A stretch of 64,000 nt of DNA from Bog-756 sp963753905 (GTDB lineage: Bacteria > Actinomycetota > Acidimicrobiia > Acidimicrobiales > RAAP-2), in contig CAVWDZ010000001.1 of NCBI GenBank assembly GCA_963753905.1, forward strand, positions 2,852,001 to 2,916,000, written 5' to 3'. This document shows positions 24,027 to 34,247 of the stretch, in pieces (position 1 is the stretch's first letter; the number at the start of each line of letters is the position of its first letter). The translations under genes were made by a program, and so were the position numbers. Below the pieces are notes generated by a model. It was not told the origin of the DNA. It saw only the letters and a list, made by a program, of their open reading frames with translations, and made no database searches.

Positions 24027-27000
24027 CTATGTCAGAGCGAATGTGCTCGTGGCCTCGAGATCGGACGTGGCGCCGTTGGCCTGGATCTCATGGGCTGCTT
24101 TGGCTCCGGCCGTCGCGCTGGCGGGGATGTGGCCCGAGCAGGTGTAGGTCCCGTCCGTCGCGGCGGTGGCTGTGCAGATCACAACGGCGTGGGGCGGCGC
24201 CTCCGTGCCGGTCGTGTACGAGACCGGCACGCTCTCGCCGGGGAAGAATCCGGCACCGGATGCGACGACGGATGCACTGGGCGCTCCGGTGGCCGGAGTC
24301 AGCTTCACCGTCGGAGTGGTGAACGCCGTGGTGCCATGGGTCGTGCTCGAAAGCAGCACGAGGGAGTACTTGTCGGCAGCGTTCAGCACCCACCCGTTGC
24401 TGTTGTAGCTGCTACCGAAGCTGAACACCACACGGGTGTCGGACCAGGAGGAGGCCACCAGGCCCACGCAGTTGCCGGTAAAGCTGCTGCTGCCCTGACC
24501 CGCGGTCCAGTTGGCGGTGGTGTCCTCGAAGGAGAAGCTGGTTCCATAGAGGCTCCCGGTACCACCGCATCGGTTCGCGGGATACGACGGCGAGGGCGGC
24601 GCCGCACCGAAGCCGGAGCCGGTGACGATCACTCGGGGGTTCGATGCCGAACCGACGAACGACACCTTTGCCTCGACGGAGATGACCCCCGGTGTATAGG
24701 TGATCTTATAGTTCGTGTCCTTGGCCCCCTTGCAGGACGACGGGTAGACACCCGGTGCCGAGGTCGCCTTCTCGGTGGTGCTACAGGTCGGTGCCGTGGT
24801 CAGCGACGCCTTCGTCTCACCGTTGACGAACCCCGAGTAGATGGGTGTAATCGCCGGTGGGGTTGCTCCGTAGAGCACCGCCTTGCTCGAGGCCGTTATC
24901 GTCAACGGCGCCGGCTTGACGGTGAAGACACCCGAGGCATAGCTGATGGTGTAGTTGGGGTCGATCGCCCCCGTGCAGCTGGTCCCCCATTTACTTGCGA
25001 CCGGGACGGTGACCGAGGTCGCCGATTTGCATGAGGGTGCGCTGGTAAGCGAACTCGCGGTGTCGCCATTCACGAATCCCGAATAGCCGGCAGTGACCGC
25101 TGGAGCGGTCTGGCCATAGGTGATGGTTGGACTCGAGGCTGTGATGGTCAGCGGAACGGGAGTGACAGTGAGCTGTCCGGGTATGTAGCTGAATGCGTAG
25201 TTGGCGTTGGCGGCTCCGGAGCAGTCGGTCAGGTAGTTCCCGGCAGGTGGCGTGGTGGTCCCTGCGGAGCTGAGGCAGGATGGTGACATGGTCACCGAGC
25301 TGGGTCCGTCGCCGTTCACGAACCCGCTGTAGGTGGGTGTGATCGCTGGCGTGACTGCGCCGTAGCTGCTTGCCTCACTGGAAGCGGTGATGGTGAGGGG
25401 GGCAGGGGCTATATCCCAGGAGCCAGGTTGGAGGACGATGCTGTAGTTGGGATCGGCTGCATTCAAGCAGCGCACCGTCCAGTCGCCAGCCGGCACAGCC
25501 GCAGACCCCGAAAAGCCATCGGTGCAGTCGGCGATGTGGTTCCCCAGATAGGAGAAAGTCTCGGGCGTGTCGCCATTGACCAGGCCGTTGTAGACCGGGT
25601 AGAAGAGCGGGTTCCTAGCGCCGTAGATGAACGAACCGGACTGCGTCGTGATGAGAAGAGGCGCCTGATCAATGTTCATCGAGCCGTATTGGTAGCTGAT
25701 GGCATAGTCCGCATCCACCGCGCCAGAGCAGATGACCGAATAGCTGCCGACGTTCGCTGTGTAGAACCCTTGGTCTTGGAACCCTGGGCCCCATGCGTTC
25801 GTCGTACACGTGGGAGCCGTGCTGAGCGAGGCCGCGCTGTCTCCGTTCACGAACCCGCTGTAGGTGGGTGTGAGCGGCGGCAAGTTCGTTATGTCTCCGT
25901 ACACCACGGAGCCCGATGGGTCACTGATCGTGAGCGGAGCCGGGTTCACAGTGGTCGTGCCGTTCACGTAGACGATTGTGTAGTTGGGGTCGACCGCTCC
26001 AGAGCACGAGGTCTGATAGCTCCCGGGCGCAGACGAGGTCGTGGCAGTAGTGGTGCAGGTGGGAGCGGTCGTCAGACTGGCGGGAGTGTCCCCGTTGGTG
26101 AAGCCCACGTAGCTAGCTGCAACCGTCGGGACCGCTCCTCCGTAGGTCATCGACCCTGACGACGCCGTTATCACGAGTGTCCCTTGGCCGACTGTGGTGG
26201 TGCCATTCACGTAGCGGAGGGTGTAGTTGCCGTCGCTCGTAGGCCCGGTACAGGAAGAGACGTAGCTGCCCACTGGAGACGAGCTTTTGGCCGTGGTGCT
26301 GCAGCTTGGCTGGGTGGGCAGGCTGGACGCCGTGTTTCCATTGACGAAGCCGCTGTAGCTCGCTGTGACGGTCGGGACGGTCCCTCCAGGTTCCATGGAC
26401 CCGTTCGAGGCGGTTACCGTCAACACGGCCGGCTCGACGGTAACCGTGCCGTTCACATAAGTGAAGCTGTAGTTGGGATCGACCGCATCTGAGCATGTTG
26501 TCGTATAGGAGCCTGGGGTCGATGAACTGGTGGCCGCGGCAGGGCACGCGGGAGGGGTCGTGAGACTGGATGCGCTGTTTCCGTTGACGAATCCGAGATA
26601 TGACGGGGCCGTCGATGGTGGCGCACCCCCGTAGGTCATGACCCCGTTCGAGGCATAGACGGAAAGGTCCACCGGCTGCACCGTCATCGTCCCGGGGATA
26701 TAGGTGATCTGATACCCGTTCTCGGCTGTGGGCCCGGTGCATGACGTCGTGTAGGTTCCGGGCGCTGAAGTGGCCGTCGCGTTGGTGCTACAGGTTGGCT
26801 GCGTCTCGAGGTTGGAAGTGCCTTGGCCGGAGAGGAACCCGTAGTAGGTGGGCTGGACCGCCGGGACTTGTCCGCCGTAGTTCATGGCTGCATCCGAGGC
26901 GTAGACGTACAGCGGCGCGCCACTGATCACCTGTGTGTACGGGCCGCTGGTGCCTGGCAGATCGTTCGCGTCACCGGGAAACGTCGCCGCCAAGGTATGT

Positions 27001-30000
27001 GTACCGGTGAGGAGAGTCGAGCACGGTTGAGCCGTCGGGCAGAAGCCGGTCGGTTCGGTGAGTGTCGCGACTCCGTTGGCGTTGGTCGGGGCGGTGCCGA
27101 TGGTGACGACGGTCCCGTCTCCTACCGTCCCTTCTCCAAAAATATCCGTGAACGACACGATGGAGCCCACAGTTGGAACAGGCGATACGGTCGCGGTCAA
27201 CTTGAGCGGCTGGCCAGGATCCGGATTGGAGGAGGTCACAAAATTCACCACCGGGGTGGAGCGGGTCATTGTGAACTGGATGGGACTGCTAGTGCTCGGG
27301 GCATTGATGTAAAGGCCGCTTGCCGTTGTCCCTACGTATTCGGCCGTTAGCTGGTTCTGGCCGACGGAAAGCGCCGACGTCGAGATAGTCACATTCTCGC
27401 TCTCGGACGGTTCGAAGCCAGTGGTGGTCGATATACACAGATATTCATCGCTCTGAGGGTTGGCGCCCTCATCGTTGGCAAGGAGACCCGGTATCGCCTC
27501 TACATTCTGGGTGGCGACCACGTTGCCATTGTCGAGGAGGTTTACGGTGCCACCCACGCACGGCGCATCGACTTGGACAGTGGCGACCAAGTTGACCTGC
27601 TGCCCGTAGGTCCCAGTAGTGAAGCCGTTGCTTGAGAGACTCGTGGTTGTGGGGTCTATCTTTGCGTTCACGGTCGTCTGAGCGCTGGCCGGGAAGTAGC
27701 TGCTATCCCCCGAGAACGTGGCGGTAAAGGTGGTGGTCGCGGTCTCCGTGAAGGAGCAGGTGCCACTTCCCGCGATCAGACAGGACGTATTCCCGTCGCT
27801 GACATTGATCTTTGGATCCGAGGCGGTCAGCAGGCCGCTAATTGTCACGGGGATGCTGCCGCCGGCAGATACGGTACTCGGCGCGGAGATGGCCAGCTCT
27901 GGATTCGCCTTGCCCTGACCTTGTGGCGTCATCGCGACTGTCTCAGAACTCCAGTCATGGTCGACCAACATCGTCGGGTCGTCCGTCAGAACACAGTCCG
28001 GTCCAAGTCCTGGAATGCGTGATCCGAGGGAACTGGTGGTCAGACAGGTTTGCGGATCCGGGTTGGTCATGATGAGGATCGGGGCGTTCGCGAGGTTGGT
28101 GGCGTCAGTATCGAACGGCGCTGTCGTGACAAACGCGTATGTGTATCCAGCGGGATTGTTCCACGCCTGCGCCACTTGGCGGACCTGGCCGCCCATAGAG
28201 ATCGTATCGCCCTTATCGATGTTCACGGCGAATGTCGGGTACATGCTCGGGTCCACTACGGGTGCAACTTCATTTGATTGGGGAGTTACGCACTCGTTGC
28301 CGTTGTCGTCGTTGCTGCCTAACGTCTCACTGTACCCAGGGCAGCCGTTCAGGTAGTCGGAGACATACCCCGTGCCAGCGTTGATCGCCGTTCTTTCGGT
28401 CAGGAATTGGTAACCAGTCGGTGAGGATGCTGAGGGACTATCTAGCCAAGCTGTCCATTCGGAATCCAATGGCCCACCTCCTGGTTGCGATGGGGAACCG
28501 GGATACGTGGGGCCTTCCAGGAACTGAAGCGAGGGGGCGTACTCGTAAGGGTAAGGCTGGGAATTGGATATGGGTCCTTGAACGAACCAGCCCTTCGACA
28601 CCGAGGCGGTCTGCGCAGTACCCTCCCAGTCGCTATAGGAGAACGTATTACTCGGCGATGACGAACCTGTCGGGCACTGGCCTTGGTTGACACAGAATCC
28701 CGGGTCGCTCTTCAGTGTTGGACCCTGCTGGACCGGGTTGTTGGCAAACTGATCGTCGGCGCGAGTGTAGGTAAAGCTCGGCATTGTGAGACCGATAAAG
28801 GTCTGCAGCATCAGGTTCTCATCATTCGAGCTCTCTGCGTCCGAGCCCAAGTCAACTGTCGCCTTCGCATCGTTTACGTTGCCTGTCAGCGCAACCGATA
28901 CGCTATCGTTCTCGTATTGGACGAGGCTCGCGATCGCTAATTGTACGGCGCCCGAGAGACCAGTGGCGATGCTCTCTCCTTCAGCGCTATCGGCCTCCAG
29001 CTCGGCGAGACTGGCCAACTGATCAGTCGAGAGATCGCCGTCGAGGATCGAACTGGCTGTCGATGTGTTGAGTACTTTTCCAAGGTTCTCCGTGGCCAGA
29101 TCCGTCATCTCGGGGCCGGCATCTTTGAGTTGGAACTCTGCTATGTCCGCCCATACATTCTCGAACGCGGCAGCCGCCGGCGTAGGGTTGGGGATTGTTT
29201 CCAGCTGGCTGTCCGCAGCTGCAAGGAAAGAGAATCCCTCGTCCACGTCGCTGTACGCATCGTTGTACTCGGTCAGAGCCTCCTGTTGTGCAAGTGTTGC
29301 GGTCGTTGGAGCGTTGTTGGGGTTGCCATTCACGTTGAGCACGGAGGCGGGGCCCTCGAGTAACGTCCCCCACTTAACGATGTTCTCTTCCTGAAGGTAG
29401 GTTTCGGCCCAGTCCGTGAACTGCTGGGCAGATGGTGTCGATATGCAGGAGTTGCCAGACCAGGAACAGAGGGTGATCGAATAGGGGTCGTACTCCTCCT
29501 GCTCGCAAATATTGCTGATCGAGGATTGGTAAGTGCTCTGGTAGCCCGGCGGCGCGAGCAGGTAACCCGTCGCTACAGGAAGCTGGAAACTGCACGGGTC
29601 CGCATTCCACTGGGTGTAGAGGTCCATTGCCTCGGTGGCCAAGGCTTCTTGGTTGGCCTGGTATTTTGCCGAAAACGCGCTGACGACTGCTCGGTCTGAG
29701 CTGCTCGGGTTGCTTTCCTCGGCCATATTGACCAACTGGGAATACATGTCAGCCTCTATCTCGCCGCGCGACCACAGCTGATTGCGCAGATCGTCTGGGA
29801 CTCCCCTAAGGGTGGCCACCTGGGCTTCGGCATTGGTCTCCCAAGCCTGGACCGCCGACTGGTCGGCGCCGAAGGCGGTGAGGATAGGAACGGGTCCAGG
29901 TCCAGGAGAGGTCGCACTCGCGGGAGCCGCACCCGGGACCAGGACCAACGTCACGAAACCGACCAGCATCAGAGGGACTGCGAAGATCACACCTACCTGG

Positions 30001-30032
30001 TTCACAAGCGAACGACGGGGATGCTTACTCAT
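24027..30032 (-). CDS. Giant secreted repeat protein with nine MBG-like repeats
   Basis: 2001 residues. A clear signal peptide (MSKHPRRSLVNQVGVIFAVP, then a hydrophobic run to PASA) predicts export. Residues ~45-700 are unlike known domains; ~720-1035 hold Ig-like domain-3 type modules (VPVTISGLLT; LKLTATVSPVPTVGSIVSFT). Residues ~1040-1787 are nine repeats of about 83 residues of MBG type, each with a YG/YGG turn, YSGFVNGD-like core, a Cys pair and DPNY..YVNGT. The C-terminus has an IPT/TIG-like GSGFG..P segment and a further Ig-like part. No sortase motif or terminal membrane anchor, so it may be released or held by another factor. AAGGAG eight bases before the ATG. Likely a surface adhesin or matrix protein. 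Confidence 0.85.
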   Translation of the reverse strand: MSKHPRRSLVNQVGVIFAVPLMLVGFVTLVLVPGAAPASATSPGPGPVPILTAFGADQSAVQAWETNAEAQVATLRGVPDDLRNQLWSRGEIEADMYSQLVNMAEESNPSSSDRAVVSAFSAKYQANQEALATEAMDLYTQWNADPCSFQLPVATGYLLAPPGYQSTYQSSISNICEQEEYDPYSITLCSWSGNSCISTPSAQQFTDWAETYLQEENIVKWGTLLEGPASVLNVNGNPNNAPTTATLAQQEALTEYNDAYSDVDEGFSFLAAADSQLETIPNPTPAAAAFENVWADIAEFQLKDAGPEMTDLATENLGKVLNTSTASSILDGDLSTDQLASLAELEADSAEGESIATGLSGAVQLAIASLVQYENDSVSVALTGNVNDAKATVDLGSDAESSNDENLMLQTFIGLTMPSFTYTRADDQFANNPVQQGPTLKSDPGFCVNQGQCPTGSSSPSNTFSYSDWEGTAQTASVSKGWFVQGPISNSQPYPYEYAPSLQFLEGPTYPGSPSQPGGGPLDSEWTAWLDSPSASSPTGYQFLTERTAINAGTGYVSDYLNGCPGYSETLGSNDDNGNECVTPQSNEVAPVVDPSMYPTFAVNIDKGDTISMGGQVRQVAQAWNNPAGYTYAFVTTAPFDTDATNLANAPILIMTNPDPQTCLTTSSLGSRIPGLGPDCVLTDDPTMLVDHDWSSETVAMTPQGQGKANPELAISAPSTVSAGGSIPVTISGLLTASDPKINVSDGNTSCLIAGSGTCSFTETATTTFTATFSGDSSYFPASAQTTVNAKIDPTTTSLSSNGFTTGTYGQQVNLVATVQVDAPCVGGTVNLLDNGNVVATQNVEAIPGLLANDEGANPQSDEYLCISTTTGFEPSESENVTISTSALSVGQNQLTAEYVGTTASGLYINAPSTSSPIQFTMTRSTPVVNFVTSSNPDPGQPLKLTATVSPVPTVGSIVSFTDIFGEGTVGDGTVVTIGTAPTNANGVATLTEPTGFCPTAQPCSTLLTGTHTLAATFPGDANDLPGTSGPYTQVISGAPLYVYASDAAMNYGGQVPAVQPTYYGFLSGQGTSNLETQPTCSTNATATSAPGTYTTSCTGPTAENGYQITYIPGTMTVQPVDLSVYASNGVMTYGGAPPSTAPSYLGFVNGNSASSLTTPPACPAAATSSSTPGSYTTTCSDAVDPNYSFTYVNGTVTVEPAVLTVTASNGSMEPGGTVPTVTASYSGFVNGNTASSLPTQPSCSTTAKSSSPVGSYVSSCTGPTSDGNYTLRYVNGTTTVGQGTLVITASSGSMTYGGAVPTVAASYVGFTNGDTPASLTTAPTCTTTATTSSAPGSYQTSCSGAVDPNYTIVYVNGTTTVNPAPLTISDPSGSVVYGDITNLPPLTPTYSGFVNGDSAASLSTAPTCTTNAWGPGFQDQGFYTANVGSYSVICSGAVDADYAISYQYGSMNIDQAPLLITTQSGSFIYGARNPLFYPVYNGLVNGDTPETFSYLGNHIADCTDGFSGSAAVPAGDWTVRCLNAADPNYSIVLQPGSWDIAPAPLTITASSEASSYGAVTPAITPTYSGFVNGDGPSSVTMSPSCLSSAGTTTPPAGNYLTDCSGAANANYAFSYIPGQLTVTPVPLTITASSPTITYGQTAPAVTAGYSGFVNGDTASSLTSAPSCKSATSVTVPVASKWGTSCTGAIDPNYTISYASGVFTVKPAPLTITASSKAVLYGATPPAITPIYSGFVNGETKASLTTAPTCSTTEKATSAPGVYPSSCKGAKDTNYKITYTPGVISVEAKVSFVGSASNPRVIVTGSGFGAAPPSPSYPANRCGGTGSLYGTSFSFEDTTANWTAGQGSSSFTGNCVGLVASSWSDTRVVFSFGSSYNSNGWVLNAADKYSLVLLSSTTHGTTAFTTPTVKLTPATGAPSASVVASGAGFFPGESVPVSYTTGTEAPPHAVVICTATAATDGTYTCSGHIPASATAGAKAAHEIQANGATSDLEATSTFALT

Positions 30033-31099
30033 CAGGCGACTCCTTAGGACGAGTGGATACCGTCACGACTGGACCTGCCAAAAGCTGTCGGACGTCGCTC
30101 CTCCGACTGGAGGTGCGGTTCCGATACGTTGCATGCCTGGACTGCTCGTCAGCGTGGCGAGAGCACCACCAGGTGCCACAAGACCGTTTCGCACAACACC
30201 TTCATAAGGACCTCCGCGCATGCGTCTTCTGAGAGTGAGCATTAGACATGCGCTGTCGGGTTCGGCATCCATGAAGTGCGTTGTGCTGTCCCCAGCAGGT
30301 CGACTTTGGTTTCGGGGCCGGTAGGGTTGGAGGAGGTCCTTTGGACCGCGTAAAGGGTGCCGGCGCCGCGAGAGTTGCCTCACTGTGACTTCACAGCCAA
30401 GCGCAGGCGGGTCCGGACGGGTTGGGCGGCGTTGGCATGGAGCTGGTACCCACCCACACTGCGGGGTACGCAAACATTGACGCCCGGTTCGCTGACCCTT
30501 GGTGACCCTAACGCCCGGGAATGTTCCCGTCGGGCAGTCCTGTTACGCAGAACTGATCGACCAAACGCCTGGGCCTTCATGGCCAGCTCCACCTCCGCCG
30601 TCCGCCGGCTCGGCGATCGTACATCAAGAACCGGTGACTTGCTCAGCCCGCTGGGCCGCAGAAGCGATTCGACACCTCCCGACGCGACATCCACGACGCA
30701 ACGACACCGGAGTGTGAACTCTCGGTGTCAGAGCACTGCGGGTCGGATGCCCCCGATTCTCCGGTAGATGGCGCAAAGATCCGGCTCGCACAGGGCCATG
30801 CACTTGCTATCGCGAGCGTCGGGTCCGGCCAACCGACCCACCTGTTCAGAGCTGGTGGTCAAAGCATCGGCAGCGACTCGTGACTACAAAAGTGACGACA
30901 ACTACTGATGAGCCGTTAGCAGACCTGGCAACTTGGCGAGGCTGTCGGTGCAGGTAGATGGCCCTGCCCAGTACGAGACCATCCATCCCTGCGTGGACGC
31001 CGGCGGTCTCGTCGGGTGGATCCTGATCGGCTGGATCCTCACCCACCGCACGGGAATCACCGTCCCGCCCTCCCCTGGCGCGTTCATCGCTCGGGACGA
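30033..31099. other. About 1.07 kb without a supported gene
   Basis: Open frames here lack ribosome sites, conserved motifs and codon bias on either strand. The left part must hold the promoter of the giant repeat protein. GC is lower and words such as AAAAGTGACGACAACTACTG are present near 30890, but no clear operator or RNA gene was identified. Confidence 0.6.
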
Positions 31100-32272
31100 T
31101 CAGTCCGTTGGAGTCCCCGGCTCGGCCGCCGGGGCGACGGTTTGCGGCTTGGCGGTGTTGGTTGGCGGAGGCGCAGGCTGCGAGGTGCAGGTATCCGAAA
31201 TACGAGGGTCAGAGACCGGAGTGGCTGGCACCGTGGCCACCACGGTGCCAGCCCCGTTGATCCCCACGACCGTCGCCCCGGCGGTGGCCGAGGCACCCGG
31301 AGCAGCGAGCACGACGATGCCGCCGGTCGGAGCCGAGGAGTCGAGCGCCACACCGTTCGACGCCAAGCGGACGGTGGCCACATCTGAGCCCACCCAGACG
31401 GCCACCCAGGCGACCGGAGAGCCTTCGACTCCGCCGAATGTGCCCTCACCGAGGACGGTCAGGCTCTGGGGCGCCGATGGTGCGCTCGTCGGCAGAGGCA
31501 CTTGACCGTTCCCTACGGCCCGGTCGTTGGAGAGCTCGAGGACCAACTGGCTGCACGAGTTGGCCGGAGGGGAGGGAACAGGTGCAGGAGGAACCGTGCT
31601 GGGCGGAACGGTCGCTGGGGGAACCGTGCTCGGCGGAAGCGTCGGGGGGAGGCTCGCCGGAGGGATCGTCGGGCTCGCCGTTCCGGATCCACCCGAAGCG
31701 GATCCACCCGAACCCGACCCAACGCCGGGAATAACCCCACTCCTGGCGATCGGTGGCCCGTCCGGCTGCGCGCAGAGGGCTCCGGTCGGGCAGGGGGGAG
31801 TCCCGCCACCGGTCATCGGCGGGCAGGATGCAACAGGGGCACAGCCGTTCACACCAGTCGGGCTACTGTCGTAGGCCCTGATAGCGACACCCGATCCCGT
31901 GGTCCGGGAGAACAGGAATGTGTACGTCGTCGGTTGGACGACAATGGACGGACCGGCCCCGGGAGCGAGCGCCGCTCTCGCCGCTCCGGTCCGAGTCGTC
32001 GAGGGTGCGGCAGGACCACGGGGAGGTGAGGTCCGGGCCGCCGGTGAGGCCGCCGGTCCTCCACCCTCGAGACCGACGCCGGCGAGCAGACCGGCTCCTC
32101 CGACCAACAGCGCCAGACCCACAGCTCCGGTCGTTCGTAGTCCGAGACCACGGGAGGGTCGGGTTGACCGCCCGACCAGAGCAGCGAGATCGGGCGTCGC
32201 TGTAACCCGAGCTGCCCGATGTGCAAACCGGCCGCGCAGGCGCTCTTCGATGGGATCGATCGGATCGGTCAT
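31100..32272 (-). CDS. Membrane-anchored proline-rich protein, sigma-factor partner
   Basis: 390 residues. N-terminal ~45 residues are cytosolic (DPIEERLRGRFAHRAARVTA), followed by one transmembrane helix (about 48-70, TGAVGLALLVGGAGLLAGVG) and a long external part with a Pro/Thr/Val linker (repeats like PPSTVPPATV) and a C-terminal beta-rich region. Starts with an ATG overlapping the sigma gene stop by four bases. Topology and coupling are those of an anti-sigma factor, but no zinc-binding anti-sigma motif is present, so that role is inference. Confidence 0.7.
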   Translation of the reverse strand: MTDPIDPIEERLRGRFAHRAARVTATPDLAALVGRSTRPSRGLGLRTTGAVGLALLVGGAGLLAGVGLEGGGPAASPAARTSPPRGPAAPSTTRTGAARAALAPGAGPSIVVQPTTYTFLFSRTTGSGVAIRAYDSSPTGVNGCAPVASCPPMTGGGTPPCPTGALCAQPDGPPIARSGVIPGVGSGSGGSASGGSGTASPTIPPASLPPTLPPSTVPPATVPPSTVPPAPVPSPPANSCSQLVLELSNDRAVGNGQVPLPTSAPSAPQSLTVLGEGTFGGVEGSPVAWVAVWVGSDVATVRLASNGVALDSSAPTGGIVVLAAPGASATAGATVVGINGAGTVVATVPATPVSDPRISDTCTSQPAPPPTNTAKPQTVAPAAEPGTPTD

Positions 32273-32883
32273 GGTTCGATCACTCTCCGCAGGTCGGCCA
32301 GGGCCCGATGGATGAGCGACCGCACAGTGGCGGGGCGGCACCGGAGGGCTCGGGCGATGTCGGCATCGGGCAGGTCGCCGTAGTAGCGGAGCACGACGGC
32401 AGCGTGCTGGCGGGCCGGGAGCTTGGCCAGGGCGTCGTCGAGTTCGTCCGCTCCGAGCTCAGAGTCCACGGTCACGGGGACCGGGAGGGCACGGGTGCGC
32501 ATGGCGCGCCGGTGGTGCGAGGCGCAGGCATGTACCACGCTCCGGCGGACATAGGGCAGCGGCCCGCGCACCCTCGTCCAGTGGCGGTGCAGGCCTAGGA
32601 AGCAGTCCTGCACCAGATCGGGTGCGTCGGAGGAGTTGCTCAAGAGAGCGGCCAGACGGACGAGCTCAGGGAAGTGGGCGACGTAGAAGTCGGTGAATTC
32701 GGGCCGCTCCGGTTCCGGATCGCCGGGCACGTCATCCACGCTTCTAGCGTGGGAGTGGTAGCCCTCCGAGCCCGGCTGCTCACCCACCTTGGCCGTCATG
32801 CCCGCCTTCTCACCCGGACCAGTGTCGCCCTCGACCGGTGCCAGACCGGACCCGCTGGCTACGATCGTGTCGAGTGCTCTCAT
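32269..32883 (-). CDS. ECF sigma factor, SigE-like (sigma-70 region 2 and 4)
   Basis: 204 residues. An unusual ~60-residue polar N-terminal extension precedes region 2 (FTDFYVAHFPELVRLAALLS, DLVQDCFLGLHRHW) and region 4 (LAKLPARQHAAVVLRYYGDL, then DADIARALRCRPATVRSLIH). Matches the actinobacterial SigE-family subgroup. ATG at 32883 after AAGAAG; a GTG one codon ahead is possible. Co-transcribed with the overlapping membrane protein that may control it. Confidence 0.88.
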   Translation of the reverse strand: MRALDTIVASGSGLAPVEGDTGPGEKAGMTAKVGEQPGSEGYHSHARSVDDVPGDPEPERPEFTDFYVAHFPELVRLAALLSNSSDAPDLVQDCFLGLHRHWTRVRGPLPYVRRSVVHACASHHRRAMRTRALPVPVTVDSELGADELDDALAKLPARQHAAVVLRYYGDLPDADIARALRCRPATVRSLIHRALADLRRVIEP

Positions 32884-33284
32884 CACTTCTTATGACGCCC
32901 GGGCAGGACGAGACGTTGCGCGATTTCTCGCCGATCGTGTCGAGCACGGCTTCGGGTGAAACCTGCAGGTCAGCGATCCCACGTTGCAGGCTGGTGGTTC
33001 GAAGGAACGGCCGAGATTCGTCGGTCGCGAACGACATCACGACGACGTTGAGCGAGCGTGGCGACCGGACAGACGAGAATCGCATACTGGCTGCTTCGGC
33101 ATGTGTGGCGGCCGGGATGAGGGGAGATCGCCGCAATGGCGGGCCCGGGCGAGGGCCCTTCGGAGTATTGATGCCCGACGCAGTCTCGTCGGACAGATCA
33201 CCTCACAGAGTCGTCGTCGTTTGAAGAACCGGCACTGCCCGCTCTTCGGAGCGACCGAAGCGGTCTTGGTAACTCTCGAACTTC
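32884..33284. other. About 400 bases without a supported gene
   Basis: Upstream of the ECF sigma gene and downstream of a membrane-protein gene on the same strand. An open frame on the plus strand (32838-33224) overlaps the sigma gene start and has no conserved features. Probably holds the sigma operon promoter; no -35/-10 pair could be fixed. Confidence 0.5.
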
Positions 33285-34064
33285 CTACTGCACAGGCGGA
33301 ACCAGCGGCGGAACGGGTGCCGGCTGTGCCCCGAGAGGGCCGACACCGCGTGCACCCCGGGTGAGGATCTTGCGTCCCGGGGGAAGGAGATTTCGGTGGG
33401 TCCAGAGAACGAGACCGGCCGCCACTCCCAGGTATGCCGCAATGACGAAGACGCGAACAGCCGGGGTCCGTCCGCCGAAGGACCCGAAGACGCTCGAGTC
33501 CACTATGGCGAACAGCAGATAGGCGCAGACCACCGTGGTGAAGAGCACCGACAGAACCGCCACGAAGGAAACGGCCGAGACATAGCTCTGTCCGACCCGT
33601 CGGGACGGGCTTGGTGGGGCATCAGCCCGGGCGAGCACCAGCCCGCGGCGAAGATGGACCACCAGCAGGGTGACACTGGCCACCGTGATCAGTCCGCCCA
33701 CCACTGCGGCCCGAGCAACGGGATTCGTGATGTCACCGGAATGGGATCCCGCGAGCTGCACCAGAGCCCCGACGACGACGGCTGACCCGATGATCGAGGT
33801 TGTGATCGTGACGAAAGAGACGGCGAAGAGGTACACCGACTGCGGCCGCCGACCAGTCGGATCGGGGTCAGCTCGATTGGCCACGACGATGATGACGAAT
33901 ACTCCGACCACGGCGATCAGTGCCAGGACGACGAGAGCCTCCAGCGCGAATCCGACGAAGGAGCTCAACCCAAGACTTCCGACGGACGTCGAAGAGGAAC
34001 TGGATCCACCCGGAACGAACGGAGTGGACGGGGTGATCACAGGAAGCGTCGTAACCGTACTCAA
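33285..34064 (-). CDS. Multi-pass membrane protein of unknown function
   Basis: 259 residues with about five transmembrane helices (near 34-62, 77-106, 118-140, 157-186, 204-226), and Pro-rich cytosolic tail (PAPVPPLVPPVQ). The N-terminus is Ser/Thr-rich. No family recognised; not a transporter of obvious type. The only reasonable start is TTG, with a GGGTGG-like sequence a few bases before it. Confidence 0.6.
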   Translation of the reverse strand: MSTVTTLPVITPSTPFVPGGSSSSSTSVGSLGLSSFVGFALEALVVLALIAVVGVFVIIVVANRADPDPTGRRPQSVYLFAVSFVTITTSIIGSAVVVGALVQLAGSHSGDITNPVARAAVVGGLITVASVTLLVVHLRRGLVLARADAPPSPSRRVGQSYVSAVSFVAVLSVLFTTVVCAYLLFAIVDSSVFGSFGGRTPAVRVFVIAAYLGVAAGLVLWTHRNLLPPGRKILTRGARGVGPLGAQPAPVPPLVPPVQ

Positions 34065-34247
34065 GACACCACCCGCCCTTTGTGGCCCCTCTCCAACTGC
34101 CCTCTGGTCTGCGATGACACTAACGGGTCGCCATGCGCAACTGGTGGAGGCCCCGCCACAGGTCGGTTCGTTTGACGATACAGCCCGCGGGTGCCACGAA
34201 CGTTCAATTGCCTGATATCACTATGTCATCCGACAAGGAGACCGGTC

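Noticed and set aside
24670..26920. CRISPR-like periodicity
   Set aside because: Repeats of about 250 bases are imperfect and coding; they are the MBG-like protein repeats.
30357..30767. Possible genes in the 30.0-31.1 kb gap
   Set aside because: Overlapping frames on both strands without ribosome sites, domains or consistent codon use.
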